38,711 bases of DNA from Ruminiclostridium sp. (GTDB lineage Bacteria; Bacillota; Clostridia; Oscillospirales; Ruminococcaceae): positions 1 through 38,711 of the forward strand of contig JAFUNV010000217.1 in the NCBI GenBank assembly GCA_017472865.1. Direction: 5' to 3'. Below, one piece after another: positions 17,270 through 25,957 of the stretch; position 1 is the first letter of the stretch; each line of letters begins with the position of its first letter. The notes beneath the pieces are model-generated. The model was not told the DNA's origin. It saw only the letters and a program-made list of their open reading frames with translations, and searched no databases. The translations under genes were made by a program, and so were the position numbers.

Positions 17270-18265
17270 ATGATAGAAGTAAAAAACCTTACGAAAAGCT
17301 ACGGCAGCAAAAAGGCCGTAAACAATATTTCGTTCAGGGCAGAGGGAGGACAGGTGCTGGGCTTTTTGGGTCCTAACGGCGCAGGCAAGTCCACAACCAT
17401 GAATATCCTTACGGGCTATCTCTCCTCTACCGAGGGTCAGGCATTCATTGACGGGATAGATATTCTCGAAGACCCCATAAAGGCAAAGAAGCTTATCGGC
17501 TATCTGCCTGAGCAGCCCCCCTTGTATTTTGATATGACCGTTGACGAGTACCTCAGCTTCGTTTACGGGCTGAAGGGCTGTAAGCTCCCCAAGAAGTCCC
17601 ATCTGAACGAAATCTGCGAAATCGTAAAGATAACCGACGTAAGAAAACGTCTTATAAAGAACCTTTCCAAGGGTTATAAGCAGCGTGTGGGCTTTGCGCA
17701 GGCGCTTGTGGGCAACCCTAAGGTGCTTATTCTTGACGAACCTACCGTAGGTCTTGACCCCAAGCAGATTATCGAAATCCGCACACTTATCAAAAGACTC
17801 GGAAAGAACCATACCGTTATTCTTTCCTCGCATATTCTTCCTGAGGTTCAGGCGGTTTGCGACAGAATAGTAGTAATCAACAAGGGCAGAATCGTTGCTG
17901 ACGATAACGCTGACACCCTTGCGAAGAACCTTTCTGCCGACCATAAGCTGGTACTCCATGCCGAGGGCAGCCCCGAGGAGATAAAGAAGCTCCTCAGCAG
18001 TATTCCCGATATGGAGAGAGTTTTTGTTGCACGTCAGGTCGAAGAAAAGGTAAATGAGTACCACCTTGAAGCGAAGGAGGGCGCTGATGTGCGCCGCGAT
18101 GTGTTCAAGAAGCTCGCCTCCAGAAATTATCCGATTTTAATGCTGCGCTCCAACGAGCTTACCCTTGAAGAGGTATTCTTAAAGCTCACCACAGGCGATG
18201 TTTACGGCGGCGCAGAAAAAATCGAACAGAAATTTGACCGTATAAGCAAGGGAGGTAATTTATAA
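17270..18265 (+). CDS. ABC transporter ATP-binding protein (GldA-like / ABC-2 exporter type)
   Basis: The 331-residue ATPase has the full set of ABC motifs: Walker A GPNGAGKST near residue 37, Q-loop region YLPEQPPLY, signature NLSKGYKQRVG, Walker B VLILDEPTVGLDP and the H-loop SSHILPE. The C-terminal extension of about 110 residues is typical of ABC-2-type exporter ATPases. It overlaps the permease gene by one base, and three downstream genes complete a Gld-like set. AAAGG precedes ATG 17270. The substrate is unknown. Confidence 0.93.
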   Translation: MIEVKNLTKSYGSKKAVNNISFRAEGGQVLGFLGPNGAGKSTTMNILTGYLSSTEGQAFIDGIDILEDPIKAKKLIGYLPEQPPLYFDMTVDEYLSFVYGLKGCKLPKKSHLNEICEIVKITDVRKRLIKNLSKGYKQRVGFAQALVGNPKVLILDEPTVGLDPKQIIEIRTLIKRLGKNHTVILSSHILPEVQAVCDRIVVINKGRIVADDNADTLAKNLSADHKLVLHAEGSPEEIKKLLSSIPDMERVFVARQVEEKVNEYHLEAKEGADVRRDVFKKLASRNYPILMLRSNELTLEEVFLKLTTGDVYGGAEKIEQKFDRISKGGNL

Positions 18266-18969
18266 TGCTTGCAGTTCTGAAGCGTGAGCTTTCAGCCTAT
18301 TTCAAGGCACCAATCGGCTATGTATTCATAGCGGCTTCCTTCCTGTTTTCGGGATTTTTCTTCTGGATGTTCTCTTTAAGCTCGGGAAGCACCGATGTTG
18401 CGCCCGTATTTCAGGGAATGTTCTATGTATACATGATTTTTGTACCGATTTTAACCATGCGCCTTATGGCGGAGGATAACCGACAGAAAACCGACCAGCT
18501 TCTGCTGACGGCGCCCGTGAGCCTTTTCGGGCTTGTGCTGGGTAAATTCCTGTCCGCTTATGTTATTTTCCTTATGGGCGATATAATAATGCTGATTTAC
18601 GGTATTGTCATGAGCTGTTTTGCGACAGTGAACTGGGCTATGATTTTCGGTAACTTCTTAGCTCTTGCCTTTGTAGGCGGAATTTTCGTTTCTGCGGGAC
18701 TTTTTATTTCCTCTCTTACGGAAAGCCAGATGATAGCGGCAATCGGCTCCTTTGCCCTTAATATTTCGCTTATGCTTATCACCACACTTACTTCTGTAAT
18801 TCCGTGGAAATTCCTTTCGGACGTAATCATGTCCCTGTCGATTTTCGACCGTTACTATGAATTTACGACAGGCATTTTCAGCCTCTCCAATATGTTCTTT
18901 TTCCTGAGCGTTATCGTTATCTTCTTATTCTTAACGGTACGTATCCTTGAAAAGCGCAGATGGGCATAA
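18265..18969 (+). CDS. ABC-2 type permease (GldF-like)
   Basis: The 234-residue membrane protein has six predicted transmembrane segments, beginning after LKRELSAYFKAPIGYVFIAASFLFSGFFF (an ABC-2 permease hallmark, with the amphipathic start and the polar PIGYVF). It continues through VPILTMRLMAEDNRQKTDQLLLTAP, the conserved cytoplasmic loop of this permease class. It should form the channel powered by the ATPase just upstream. Its short length matches the GldF type. Confidence 0.9.
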   Translation: MLAVLKRELSAYFKAPIGYVFIAASFLFSGFFFWMFSLSSGSTDVAPVFQGMFYVYMIFVPILTMRLMAEDNRQKTDQLLLTAPVSLFGLVLGKFLSAYVIFLMGDIIMLIYGIVMSCFATVNWAMIFGNFLALAFVGGIFVSAGLFISSLTESQMIAAIGSFALNISLMLITTLTSVIPWKFLSDVIMSLSIFDRYYEFTTGIFSLSNMFFFLSVIVIFLFLTVRILEKRRWA

Positions 18970-18986
18970 AGAAAGGAGGAAGAAAA

Positions 18987-20600
18987 ATGTCAGAAGAAAT
19001 AAAGAAAAATTCTCCCGAAGAGGCGGAAAAACCCGCAAAGAAGGAGAAGAAAGCGGTTTCAAAGAACCCTTTCAAAAGCAAGAAATTCAAGCACGGTTCT
19101 CTTTCCGTGGTTTTTACAGTAATTCTTGTAGCAGTTATCGTGCTGCTTAACATCATACTCAACCTGGTGCTTGACCGTTTTGACGTTGAGGTTGACCTGA
19201 CCGACGGCGGAATTTACACCATGGGCGAGGAAATGGAGAACTATGTTGAAAATTCAGCAGAGCATGTAAGTTTCTACTTTACCGCTGACGCGGAAACTCT
19301 TGAATCCGCAGGCTCTGTATACAAGCAGACCATGGAGTTTGCCGAAAACGCGGCAGACATGAACAGCAACTATACCGTTGAATATGTAGACCTTTTCTCC
19401 GACCCCGATTTCTCTTCCGCTTATGAAGGCGTAAAAGAAGGCGGACTTGTAATTGAATGCGAGGAAACAGGCAGATACAGATACTTTGATATCGGTAATG
19501 ATTTCCTTCAGTACAAGCTGGACGACGGAAACGCTTACAGCTATTCCGAAGCGTACATGATGAGTATGTATGGATATTCTGTTGTTGACACTGTAAGTAT
19601 TGCCGAGCAGGAGCTTCTGTCGGGCCTCATGTCCGTAACCAAGGTAAACCCTGTAAAGGTAGGTGTTACAACGGGCTTCGGTGAAAGTGTAAATGCTGAC
19701 CTTACAGGACTTCTTGAAAAGAACACCTACGTTGTTGAAACGGTTAATATCGACATGGTTGAGGCGGTTTCAGAGGAATATGACATCCTTATCGTGAACG
19801 GACCTACCATGGATTACAGCACCGACGCGCTGAACAAAATCGACTCATGGCTCAGCAACGGCGGTATGTATGGCAAGAACCTTATTTATTTTGCAACCAC
19901 CTCTGAGGTTGTTGACACACCCAACCTTGACGATTTCCTTGCGGAATGGGGTCTTGAAATAGGCGACGGCTTTGTATGCCAGCGCGACCCTGATTATGCC
20001 TATGCGGTATCGGGTTATACCTATCACCCTCTTTACCAGCGTGCTGAAATTGTAACTGATACGGACTATTACAAGGCTATGCAGCTTGACCCGAATATGT
20101 CCTTCAGAGCAAATGCAGTAAGACCTGTAAAGAAGCTCTGGGAGGAACAGTCCAACTTTGTGAACACCACCATCGTGCAGACATACGGCGAGGATTGTGC
20201 AATTTTCCCGTTCTCTGCTGAAAATGACGAGGAATGGTCGCTTGAAACCGCGGAAGAAACAGGACAGTTCGGAATTATCGTTGAAGCCTCAAAGGTACGC
20301 TATGACGGTGTAACTCCCTATTACAGCCGTGTAATTGCAGCGGGAAGTGAATCACTTTTTACAAGCACCTTCCTCTCCGCTACCAACTATAACAACGCAG
20401 AGGTTGCAATTTCAATCTTCAATACAATTTCGGGTAATGCAGGCGAAAGTATTACAATCACTCCCAAATCCTTCACTGCAACCACCTATGAAATTCAGGC
20501 TTCCCAGCAGTACGGTATTGGTATTACTTTTGCTGTTGTAATTCCTGTAATTATCATTGTTGCAGGTATTATCGTCTGGGTACGCAGAAAGAGATTATAA
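18987..20600 (+). CDS. GldG-like auxiliary protein of an ABC exporter
   Basis: The product has 537 residues. A charged, Lys-rich cytoplasmic N-terminus of about 40 residues leads to a transmembrane helix (VFTVILVAVIVLLNIILNLVL). A large extracytoplasmic domain follows, with DVEVDLTDGGIYTMGEEM and later LIVNGPTMDYSTDALNKIDSWLSNGG, the pattern of the GldG/ABC auxiliary family (PF09822). A C-terminal helix (FAVVIPVIIIVAGIIVWV) ends in RRKRL, so both ends face the cytoplasm. ATG 18987 is chosen because AAAGGAGG lies just upstream. An in-frame start at 18960 overlaps the permease end. In Bacteroidetes the family supports gliding, but its role in Gram-positives is not established. Confidence 0.82.
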   Translation: MSEEIKKNSPEEAEKPAKKEKKAVSKNPFKSKKFKHGSLSVVFTVILVAVIVLLNIILNLVLDRFDVEVDLTDGGIYTMGEEMENYVENSAEHVSFYFTADAETLESAGSVYKQTMEFAENAADMNSNYTVEYVDLFSDPDFSSAYEGVKEGGLVIECEETGRYRYFDIGNDFLQYKLDDGNAYSYSEAYMMSMYGYSVVDTVSIAEQELLSGLMSVTKVNPVKVGVTTGFGESVNADLTGLLEKNTYVVETVNIDMVEAVSEEYDILIVNGPTMDYSTDALNKIDSWLSNGGMYGKNLIYFATTSEVVDTPNLDDFLAEWGLEIGDGFVCQRDPDYAYAVSGYTYHPLYQRAEIVTDTDYYKAMQLDPNMSFRANAVRPVKKLWEEQSNFVNTTIVQTYGEDCAIFPFSAENDEEWSLETAEETGQFGIIVEASKVRYDGVTPYYSRVIAAGSESLFTSTFLSATNYNNAEVAISIFNTISGNAGESITITPKSFTATTYEIQASQQYGIGITFAVVIPVIIIVAGIIVWVRRKRL

Positions 20601-20601
20601 T

Positions 20602-22092
20602 ATGAGCAAAAACAAGCAGATTTTAATTTTTTCGGGCATCGGTCTTGCGGTACTGGGCGGCGTTACGGCAGTTTTAATGCTTACCGCCCCCGAAAAGCCG
20701 TCGGAAACACCCGAGGATGAAACAGTCACCGAGGAGATTGACGAAAGTCTTATTCTTACAGAAAAGGCAGCGGCGGACGTTGTTTCCGTCCATGTTGTCA
20801 ATTCCTCAGATGAATATGACATCGTAAAGGACGGCGACGGCTGGACAATAAGCGGACTTGAAGGTGCATCGGTACTTTCCGACAGCCTCGGAAGCCTTGT
20901 GTCCAATGTTTCGGCGATGACTGCTGACCGTCTGGTAGAGGAAAACGCCGCAGACCTGACAAAATACGGTCTTACGGCACCTGCAGCAGTGGTTACCGTT
21001 GATTTCGGCGGTGAAAGCTATTCCTTCAACGTAGGAAATGAAACTCCCGCTTCGGAAAGCACGGTTTATTTCTCCGAAAAGGACAGCGCAACGGTTTATA
21101 CCTATAAATCCTCAAAGCTTTCGGGATTCCTGAAAGGCAGACTTTCTTACGTTGACACAGCGGCAATGCCTGCTTACGACCAGTCAACAGGCGAAGAGGT
21201 CCTGAAATTCACAATAGAGCGTGCAGACCTTGAAAAGCCTATTGTGATTGAAACTCTTCCTACTCCCGGCGAGGACGAGATAGCAGTATTCTCCTACGAG
21301 CTTACCAGCCCCTACAACGCCTATGTTGACCTTACCAATGCGCCTAACTTTATTTACAGCCTTTTCGGGCTTACAGCAAAAGAGGTTGCGTGGTACGGCA
21401 TGGAGGACAGGGATTATGAGCTTTCGGGTATCAATAACCCAAACTGCATCTTTACCCTGGAGACCAATGTAAAGACCTATACCATTACTCTCGGTAACGC
21501 CGTTGCTGAAGAGGTAGCGGATGAAAACGGAAACGTCACAACTCAGGTAGCGGGATTCTATGGTATGTCCAGTGAAGTTCCGGACACGCTTTTCCTGTTC
21601 AGCGCAGAAGATATACCTGCATTCTCCGTTCAGGCGGAATCGATAATATCCCGTCTTTTCCTCATGCCCTATATCTACTCCCTTGAATTGGTGGAATATT
21701 CCGACAGCAAGGGTCAGAGCTTCACCTTAGGTTTTGAGACAATAAAGTCGGAGACTGAGGACGGCACGGACGTTCATAACCATTATCTTAACGGTGAGCT
21801 TCATGATGAGCAGCAGGTCAAGAATATGTATCAGTATCTTATTGCTGCGTCGGGAGATGAAACCTATTTTGAGGAAGAAAAGGGCGAGCTTCTCGCAACA
21901 GTGACATATAATTATGTTGATAAGGCGGAAGGCGCAGACGTTGTAAGCTTTTACAGCTCAGACACCGACAGAAGTGTGATTATCAACGTGAACGGCAGCA
22001 ATCTGTTCAAAACAAAGCAGATTTATATAAATCAGCTTTATTCCAACGTTGAAAGCTTCCTCAGCGGCGGAGAAATTATCCTCACCTATTGA
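20602..22092 (+). CDS. DUF4340 domain-containing, membrane-anchored extracellular protein
   Basis: The 496-residue protein has one N-terminal transmembrane helix (IFSGIGLAVLGGVTAVLML), followed by an acidic, disordered stretch (EKPSETPEDETVTEEIDES). A region matching DUF4340 comes next: VVSVHVVNSSDEYDIVKDGDGWTISG, then ADLTKYGLTAPAAVVTVDFGG and YSFNVGNETPASESTVYF. DUF4340 genes are regular partners of GldG-like ABC systems, as here. ATG 20602 follows the gldG-like stop by a single base. The first 45 bases of a longer frame lie inside the upstream gene and have no ribosome binding site, so I exclude them. Function is unknown; it probably works with the exporter outside the membrane. Confidence 0.8.
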   Translation: MSKNKQILIFSGIGLAVLGGVTAVLMLTAPEKPSETPEDETVTEEIDESLILTEKAAADVVSVHVVNSSDEYDIVKDGDGWTISGLEGASVLSDSLGSLVSNVSAMTADRLVEENAADLTKYGLTAPAAVVTVDFGGESYSFNVGNETPASESTVYFSEKDSATVYTYKSSKLSGFLKGRLSYVDTAAMPAYDQSTGEEVLKFTIERADLEKPIVIETLPTPGEDEIAVFSYELTSPYNAYVDLTNAPNFIYSLFGLTAKEVAWYGMEDRDYELSGINNPNCIFTLETNVKTYTITLGNAVAEEVADENGNVTTQVAGFYGMSSEVPDTLFLFSAEDIPAFSVQAESIISRLFLMPYIYSLELVEYSDSKGQSFTLGFETIKSETEDGTDVHNHYLNGELHDEQQVKNMYQYLIAASGDETYFEEEKGELLATVTYNYVDKAEGADVVSFYSSDTDRSVIINVNGSNLFKTKQIYINQLYSNVESFLSGGEIILTY

Positions 22093-22117
22093 TTTCCTAT
22101 GTGATTTATGGTATGAT
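22089..22117 (+). promoter_or_regulatory. Promoter of the 89-residue conserved protein
   Basis: TTGATT (22089-22094), 17 bases and TATGAT (22112-22117). The -35 box overlaps the stop codon of the DUF4340 gene, so the next gene probably has its own transcript. Confidence 0.55.
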
Positions 22118-22162
22118 AATAACAACAATATGATTTAAGTGAATAACAGGAGGTTTAGTAAG

Positions 22163-22432
22163 ATGGCAGAAAGCTTTTTAATGTATAAAGGATTTCCCCT
22201 TGTAAGAAAGAACAAGGATATTTATTACGGCCACATGGGCGACGAGCTTGTGGCAAATATCAGAGTTATCTCCACCCATAAGGAGGGAGAGCTTGACGTA
22301 GCGGATAAGGTAAAGGTAATTCTTATGCGCACTGCAAAGGATATCGACCCCAAGGATATGGTCGTAAAGACCAGCGACAGAAACAGTCTTTACGAAGCTC
22401 TTGACGTTGCGAATATCTGGCTTACACGATAA
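22163..22432 (+). CDS. Small conserved hypothetical protein (89 residues)
   Basis: I do not recognise a named family. The protein begins MAESFLMYKGFPLVRKNKDI and continues YYGHMGDELVANIRVIS, with a mixed alpha/beta pattern, no membrane segment and no Cys. The start is ATG 22163 because AGGAGG lies nine bases upstream; an in-frame GTG at 22139 lies upstream of that site. A promoter and a strong terminator frame it as a single-gene unit. The size and charged, soluble character suit a small cytoplasmic protein. Confidence 0.75.
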   Translation: MAESFLMYKGFPLVRKNKDIYYGHMGDELVANIRVISTHKEGELDVADKVKVILMRTAKDIDPKDMVVKTSDRNSLYEALDVANIWLTR

Positions 22433-22436
22433 TAGC

Positions 22437-22470
22437 AAAACCCCGCAGAAAACTGCGGGGTTTGATTTTT
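22437..22470. terminator. Bidirectional terminator between convergent genes
   Basis: AACCCCGCAG-AAAA-CTGCGGGGTT is a perfect 10-bp stem. On the plus strand it is followed by TGATTTTT, and on the minus strand by TTGCTATT. It separates the 89-residue protein gene from the minus-strand lipoprotein. Confidence 0.88.
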
Positions 22471-22481
22471 AAGCGTCGGTA

Positions 22482-23261
22482 TTATTCAGCTTCGGCTGTG
22501 GCAGCAGCTGCACGTTTGTCTGCAATAAGATTGTTGAGGTATTCGTCAAGGTCACCCTTTTCATAATCTGCGGGAACTTCAAAAACGCTGTCATCAACGG
22601 TGTTGTCTATACGCGTCACATAGGTGGGGATTCCGCCTGCAACTACGATTTCAAGTGCGTCTGTTTCTTGATTGAAATAATATTCAGAGGTATTTCCCTT
22701 GCTGTCGGTGGTGGATTCGTAGTTATAGGTCTTGCCCTCAAATTCTTTAACGCCTTTGTCATATTTGTAAGAGGAAACGTCCCAGATATCAAGTTTTAGA
22801 AGATTGCTTTCAACCACATCGGTGGTAGTGGTTATAGGAAGCTCGTTTCTGATATAGGCAATTTTTTCGTGGTGTACGACATAGTACATATTTGTACCGT
22901 CATAGATTGTATTATCTGAAGCTCCCGTATAATCAGCAGAGGTAAAGGCGATAGTATCCTTGTCCTTTATATAAAGACCGGCGGTGGAAACGCCGTCCTC
23001 TGTTCTGGTTTCAACCTCATAGGTCAGAGGAAAGCTTCTTCTTGTTTCAAGATATTTTACAAAAAGCGGAATTTTTCCCTTGAGATATTCAAGTGCCTCA
23101 GCAGTGGTATCGGGTGCTTCGGGTGCCTGATAGGCAACAGTAGTCTGCTGTGCTTCAGGAGCAGTTGTGGTAGTAGTGGTATTTTTTTCACCGTCATTGC
23201 TGCAGCCTGCCGCTGTTAAAACGAGAGCTGCCGCGAGAAACGACATAATTATTTTCTTCAT
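22482..23261 (-). CDS. Lipoprotein, paralogue of the one at 34436-35245
   Basis: The 259-residue protein has a signal peptide with lipobox LTAAGC (Cys20), then a Thr-rich linker (TTTTTTAPEAQQTTVAY) before a folded domain of about 190 residues. The domain has a beta-rich, LolA/LppX-like look (YEVETRTEDGVSTAGLYIKDKD, NMYYVVHHEKIAYI, YNYESTTDSKGNTSEYYF). It ends with VDDSVFEVPADYEKGDL, which is nearly the same as the end of the lipoprotein at 34436-35245. A role in carrying a lipid or in envelope sensing is only a guess. AAAGGAAAC precedes ATG 23261. Confidence 0.75.
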   Translation of the reverse strand: MKKIIMSFLAAALVLTAAGCSNDGEKNTTTTTTAPEAQQTTVAYQAPEAPDTTAEALEYLKGKIPLFVKYLETRRSFPLTYEVETRTEDGVSTAGLYIKDKDTIAFTSADYTGASDNTIYDGTNMYYVVHHEKIAYIRNELPITTTTDVVESNLLKLDIWDVSSYKYDKGVKEFEGKTYNYESTTDSKGNTSEYYFNQETDALEIVVAGGIPTYVTRIDNTVDDSVFEVPADYEKGDLDEYLNNLIADKRAAAATAEAE

Positions 23262-23384
23262 GTTTTTTAGTTTCCTTTCCTTTTCTGAAAGAGCAGTTTA
23301 TCAGCCCACAATAAAGAAGTCCCGCCTTTTGTGGATTTAGTTTCGTAAAAAAGCTGAAAAGCAGGTGAAAAAAGCGTGTCAAGC

Positions 23385-23412
23385 AAAAACGGGCAGAGAA
23401 AATCCGCCCGTG
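23385..23412 (-). terminator. Terminator after nifU
   Basis: On the minus strand ACGGGCGGA pairs with TCTGCCCGT around a short T-rich loop, followed by TTTTTGC, just past the nifU stop codon. Confidence 0.75.
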
Positions 23413-23421
23413 GTGTCATTA

Positions 23422-23856
23422 TTATTCGCAGTCGCAGCAGTGGTCGCAGTGGTCTTCGATAACGCCCACAAAAGGAGTGGGGTCAACGCCCTGACGCTGG
23501 TAATAGTCTGCAACAGCGGACTTTACAGCCTGTTCTGCGAGAACAGAGCAATGGATTTTTGCAGGCGGAAGTCCGTCAAGAGCTTCAACAACTGCACGGT
23601 TTGTAAGCTTTAAAGCTTCATCAAGGGGCTTGCCCTTAATCATTTCCGTAGCGATGGAGGAGGTTGCAATAGCTGCGCCGCAGCCGAAGGTCTTGAACTT
23701 TACGTCAGCGATTGTGTTGTTTTCGATTTTAAGATACATTTTCATGATATCTCCGCATTTTGCGTTACCTACCTCGCCTACGCCGTTAGCGTCAGCAAGC
23801 TCGCCTACATTGCGGGGATTTGCGAAATGATCCATAACCTTTTCTGAATATACCAT
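23422..23856 (-). CDS. nifU: Iron-sulfur cluster assembly scaffold protein (NifU/IscU-like)
   Basis: The 144-residue scaffold carries the three cluster-binding cysteines: Cys34 in AKCGD (with the conserved Asp), Cys59 in FGCGAA and Cys103 in KIHCSVLAEQA. It is the typical partner of a NifS-type cysteine desulfurase, located directly upstream on the same strand. The last residues form a His/Cys-rich tail (EDHCDHCCDCE), known from clostridial NifU-like proteins and perhaps able to bind metal. It starts 32 bases after nifS. Confidence 0.93.
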   Translation of the reverse strand: MVYSEKVMDHFANPRNVGELADANGVGEVGNAKCGDIMKMYLKIENNTIADVKFKTFGCGAAIATSSIATEMIKGKPLDEALKLTNRAVVEALDGLPPAKIHCSVLAEQAVKSAVADYYQRQGVDPTPFVGVIEDHCDHCCDCE

Positions 23857-23888
23857 TTGTAATATCTTCCTTTCGTATAACCTGATGT

Positions 23889-25085
23889 TTATTTAATTTT
23901 AAAAGTTTCGCCTTTTAAGATGTGCTCCCAGAGAGGAGACATGGAGCGGAGCTTTTCGATAATCTGGGGGAGAACGGTGAGAAGCTCGTCAATTTCCTCA
24001 TCTGTGGTGTATTCGGACATGGAAATTCTGAGAGAGCCATGAGCGATTTCGTGGGGCAGACCGATAGAGAGAAGAACGTGAGAGGGGTCAAGGGAGCCTG
24101 AGGTGCAGGCAGAACCGCTGGAAGCGGCAATACCCTTTAAATCCAGCTGGAGGAGGAGAGCCTCGCCCTCAACACCTTCAAAGGAGAAATTCACGTTGCC
24201 GCAGAGACGCTTTTCGCGGTCGCCGTTAAGGTGAACACGGTCGATTTTTGAAAGCTCGTCGATAATTCTGTCCTGATACTTTTTAAGCTTTGCATTCTTC
24301 TCGTCGATAGCCTTTTCCGCTTCGGTAAGAGCTGTTGCAAGGCCAACGATACCTGCGATATTTTCTGTGCCTGCGCGTCTGCCGCTTTCCTGAGCGCCGC
24401 CCTCGATATAGGGAGCAAGGCGGAGTTTCTTGCTTACATAGAGAAGTCCTACGCCCTTGGGAGCGTGGATTTTGTGACCTGAAAGGGAGAGCATATCAAT
24501 ATTCTGTTCAGCCACATTGATATGAACATTGCCAACAGCCTGAACTGCGTCGGTGTGGAAATAAACGCCCTTTTCACGGCAGATTGCGCCGATTTCTGAA
24601 ATGGGCTGGATTGTACCGATTTCGTTGTTGGCATACATGATTGAAACGAGAGCTGTATCCTCACGAATAGCATTCTTGACATCCTCGGCCTTAACTATAC
24701 CGTTTTCGTAAACAGGGAGATAAGTAACCTCAAAGCCTTCCTTTTCAAGACTTTCCATGCAGTGGAGCACAGCGTGGTGTTCAAAAACAGAGGTGATTAA
24801 GTGCTTCTTGCCCTTTTTCGCCATAGCGTGAGCAGTGCACTTTATAGCCCAGTTGTCGCTTTCGCTGCCGCCGCCTGTAAAAAAGATTTCACGGGGTTCA
24901 CAGCCGAGAGCCTCGGCGCACTGTGCGCGCGCCTGAGTCAGTGCAATTGCGCTCTGACGTCCCAGTGTGTAGATAGAAGAAGCGTTTCCGTACCCTTCTT
25001 TAAGCCACGGGAGCATAGCTTCAAAGACGCTGTCGCTTATTTTTGTGGTAGCGGCATTGTCAAGATAAATTTTAGTCTGGAGCAT
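23889..25085 (-). CDS. nifS: Cysteine desulfurase (NifS/IscS type)
   Basis: The 398-residue PLP enzyme takes sulfur from cysteine and hands it to NifU. Motifs seen are [11 protein letters not shown] at the start, [13 protein letters not shown], His104 in FEHHAV (which stacks on the PLP), the PLP lysine Lys205 in [18 protein letters not shown], and the persulfide Cys327 in SSGSACTSG within a short active-site loop (group I/IscS style). It has its own consensus promoter. No IscR-type repressor gene is next to it. GGAAGGAT precedes ATG 25085. Confidence 0.95.
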   Translation of the reverse strand: MLQTKIYLDNAATTKISDSVFEAMLPWLKEGYGNASSIYTLGRQSAIALTQARAQCAEALGCEPREIFFTGGGSESDNWAIKCTAHAMAKKGKKHLITSVFEHHAVLHCMESLEKEGFEVTYLPVYENGIVKAEDVKNAIREDTALVSIMYANNEIGTIQPISEIGAICREKGVYFHTDAVQAVGNVHINVAEQNIDMLSLSGHKIHAPKGVGLLYVSKKLRLAPYIEGGAQESGRRAGTENIAGIVGLATALTEAEKAIDEKNAKLKKYQDRIIDELSKIDRVHLNGDREKRLCGNVNFSFEGVEGEALLLQLDLKGIAASSGSACTSGSLDPSHVLLSIGLPHEIAHGSLRISMSEYTTDEEIDELLTVLPQIIEKLRSMSPLWEHILKGETFKIK

Positions 25086-25140
25086 TTATGTCAATCCTTC
25101 CTTTTGCAAAGTAAAATCTACCGATTTAGTGTACATTCGT

Positions 25141-25169
25141 ATTATATACCTTTTTTGTATAAATATCAA
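25141..25169 (-). promoter_or_regulatory. Promoter of nifS-nifU
   Basis: On the minus strand TTGATA (25164-25169), 17 bases and TATAAT (25141-25146) lie about 56 bases upstream of the start codon. Confidence 0.8.
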
Positions 25170-25260
25170 GAGGTTTTCGCTATTTTTTTCACAAAAGCGC
25201 TGTTTATCTGCTGTAAATCTGCGGCAATACCCTCAGAAAAGCTAAAAATTGCCTTATATA

Positions 25261-25289
25261 TTGACAAAATGTGATGAAAACATTATAAT
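25261..25289 (+). promoter_or_regulatory. Promoter of the zinc-ribbon membrane protein
   Basis: TTGACA (25261-25266), 17 bases and TATAAT (25284-25289), a full consensus. It is divergent from the nifS promoter about 90 bases away. Confidence 0.85.
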
Positions 25290-25343
25290 AATAGCAGGGA
25301 ATTTCTTTCCCTTGTATTTTATTTTTGAAAGGAAACTCGTATT

Positions 25344-25787
25344 ATGAAATTCTGTTCCAAGTGCGGCACTCAGTGCGAAGACGCAGCTAACGTATGTCAG
25401 GCTTGCGGCACACCCTTTACAGCTCCCGCAGCTCCTGTATACATAGCAGACCCCAGCGACCATACCGCTGAATTTGACCCCAAGGATATTTCCGACAACA
25501 AGGTTGTAGCTATGCTTCCTTACCTTCTCGGTGTTGCAGGACTTATCATAGCAATCCTTCTTGCAGGTACATCCAAGTATGTTCAGTTCCACGTACGCAC
25601 CTGCCTCAAGTTCACAGTAGTTGAAGCTCTTCTTGTTTTCGTGAACATTGTTCCCATTTTAGGTCAGATTGCTTACGTTGTATGTACAATCATCTGCGTA
25701 GTTCTCAGAATTATCGCTTTCTTCCAGATCTGCAACGGCAAGGCTAAGGACCCTGCTATTATCAGTAAGTTAGGTTTCTTAAAGTAA
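25344..25787 (+). CDS. Zinc-ribbon, multi-pass membrane protein
   Basis: The 147-residue protein starts with a zinc ribbon (FCSKCGTQCEDAANVCQACG, two CxxC pairs at residues 4-22). An Ala/Pro linker follows, then a membrane domain with hydrophobic stretches MLPYLLGVAGLIIAILLAG and VNIVPILGQIAYVVCTIICVV. Between them lies SKYVQFHVRTCLKF, which resembles the FVRFHA-type loop of DUF4870-like proteins. The function is unknown; small zinc-ribbon membrane proteins of this kind are common in Clostridia. AAAGGAAAC lies upstream of ATG 25344. Confidence 0.8.
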   Translation: MKFCSKCGTQCEDAANVCQACGTPFTAPAAPVYIADPSDHTAEFDPKDISDNKVVAMLPYLLGVAGLIIAILLAGTSKYVQFHVRTCLKFTVVEALLVFVNIVPILGQIAYVVCTIICVVLRIIAFFQICNGKAKDPAIISKLGFLK

Positions 25788-25846
25788 TAACAGGCAAATA
25801 CATACAAACGGGCGGTCATCAGGGTGTCCGCCATATAGAAGTTTTT

Positions 25847-25874
25847 AATCCCGCCGTTTCTTAACGGCGGGATT
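25847..25874 (+). terminator. Hairpin after the zinc-ribbon membrane protein
   Basis: AATCCCGCCGTT-TCTT-AACGGCGGGATT is a perfect 12-bp stem, followed by AATCATTTCTTAT, only a weak T tract. It probably acts as a terminator or 3'-end stabiliser. Confidence 0.6.
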
Positions 25875-25891
25875 AATCATTTCTTATAAAA

Positions 25892-25935
25892 GGCGGGAAC
25901 TGCCCAAAGGGGCTCCCTTTTGACCGCCGGTTTTA
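25892..25935. terminator. Bidirectional terminator before the DUF6062-like gene
   Basis: GGCGG and CCGCC enclose an inner stem (GGGA with TCCC, and GCCC with GGGGC). The plus strand continues with GGTTTTATT and the minus strand with TTTTATAAG, so it can serve both convergent genes. Confidence 0.65.
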
Positions 25936-25957
25936 TTATGAATAGATTATTACCGTC

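Noticed and set aside
23262..23384. Promoter of the lipoprotein at 22482 from TTGACA near 23375-23382 (minus strand)
   Set aside because: The -35 box is good, but no acceptable -10 box lies 16 to 18 bases away.
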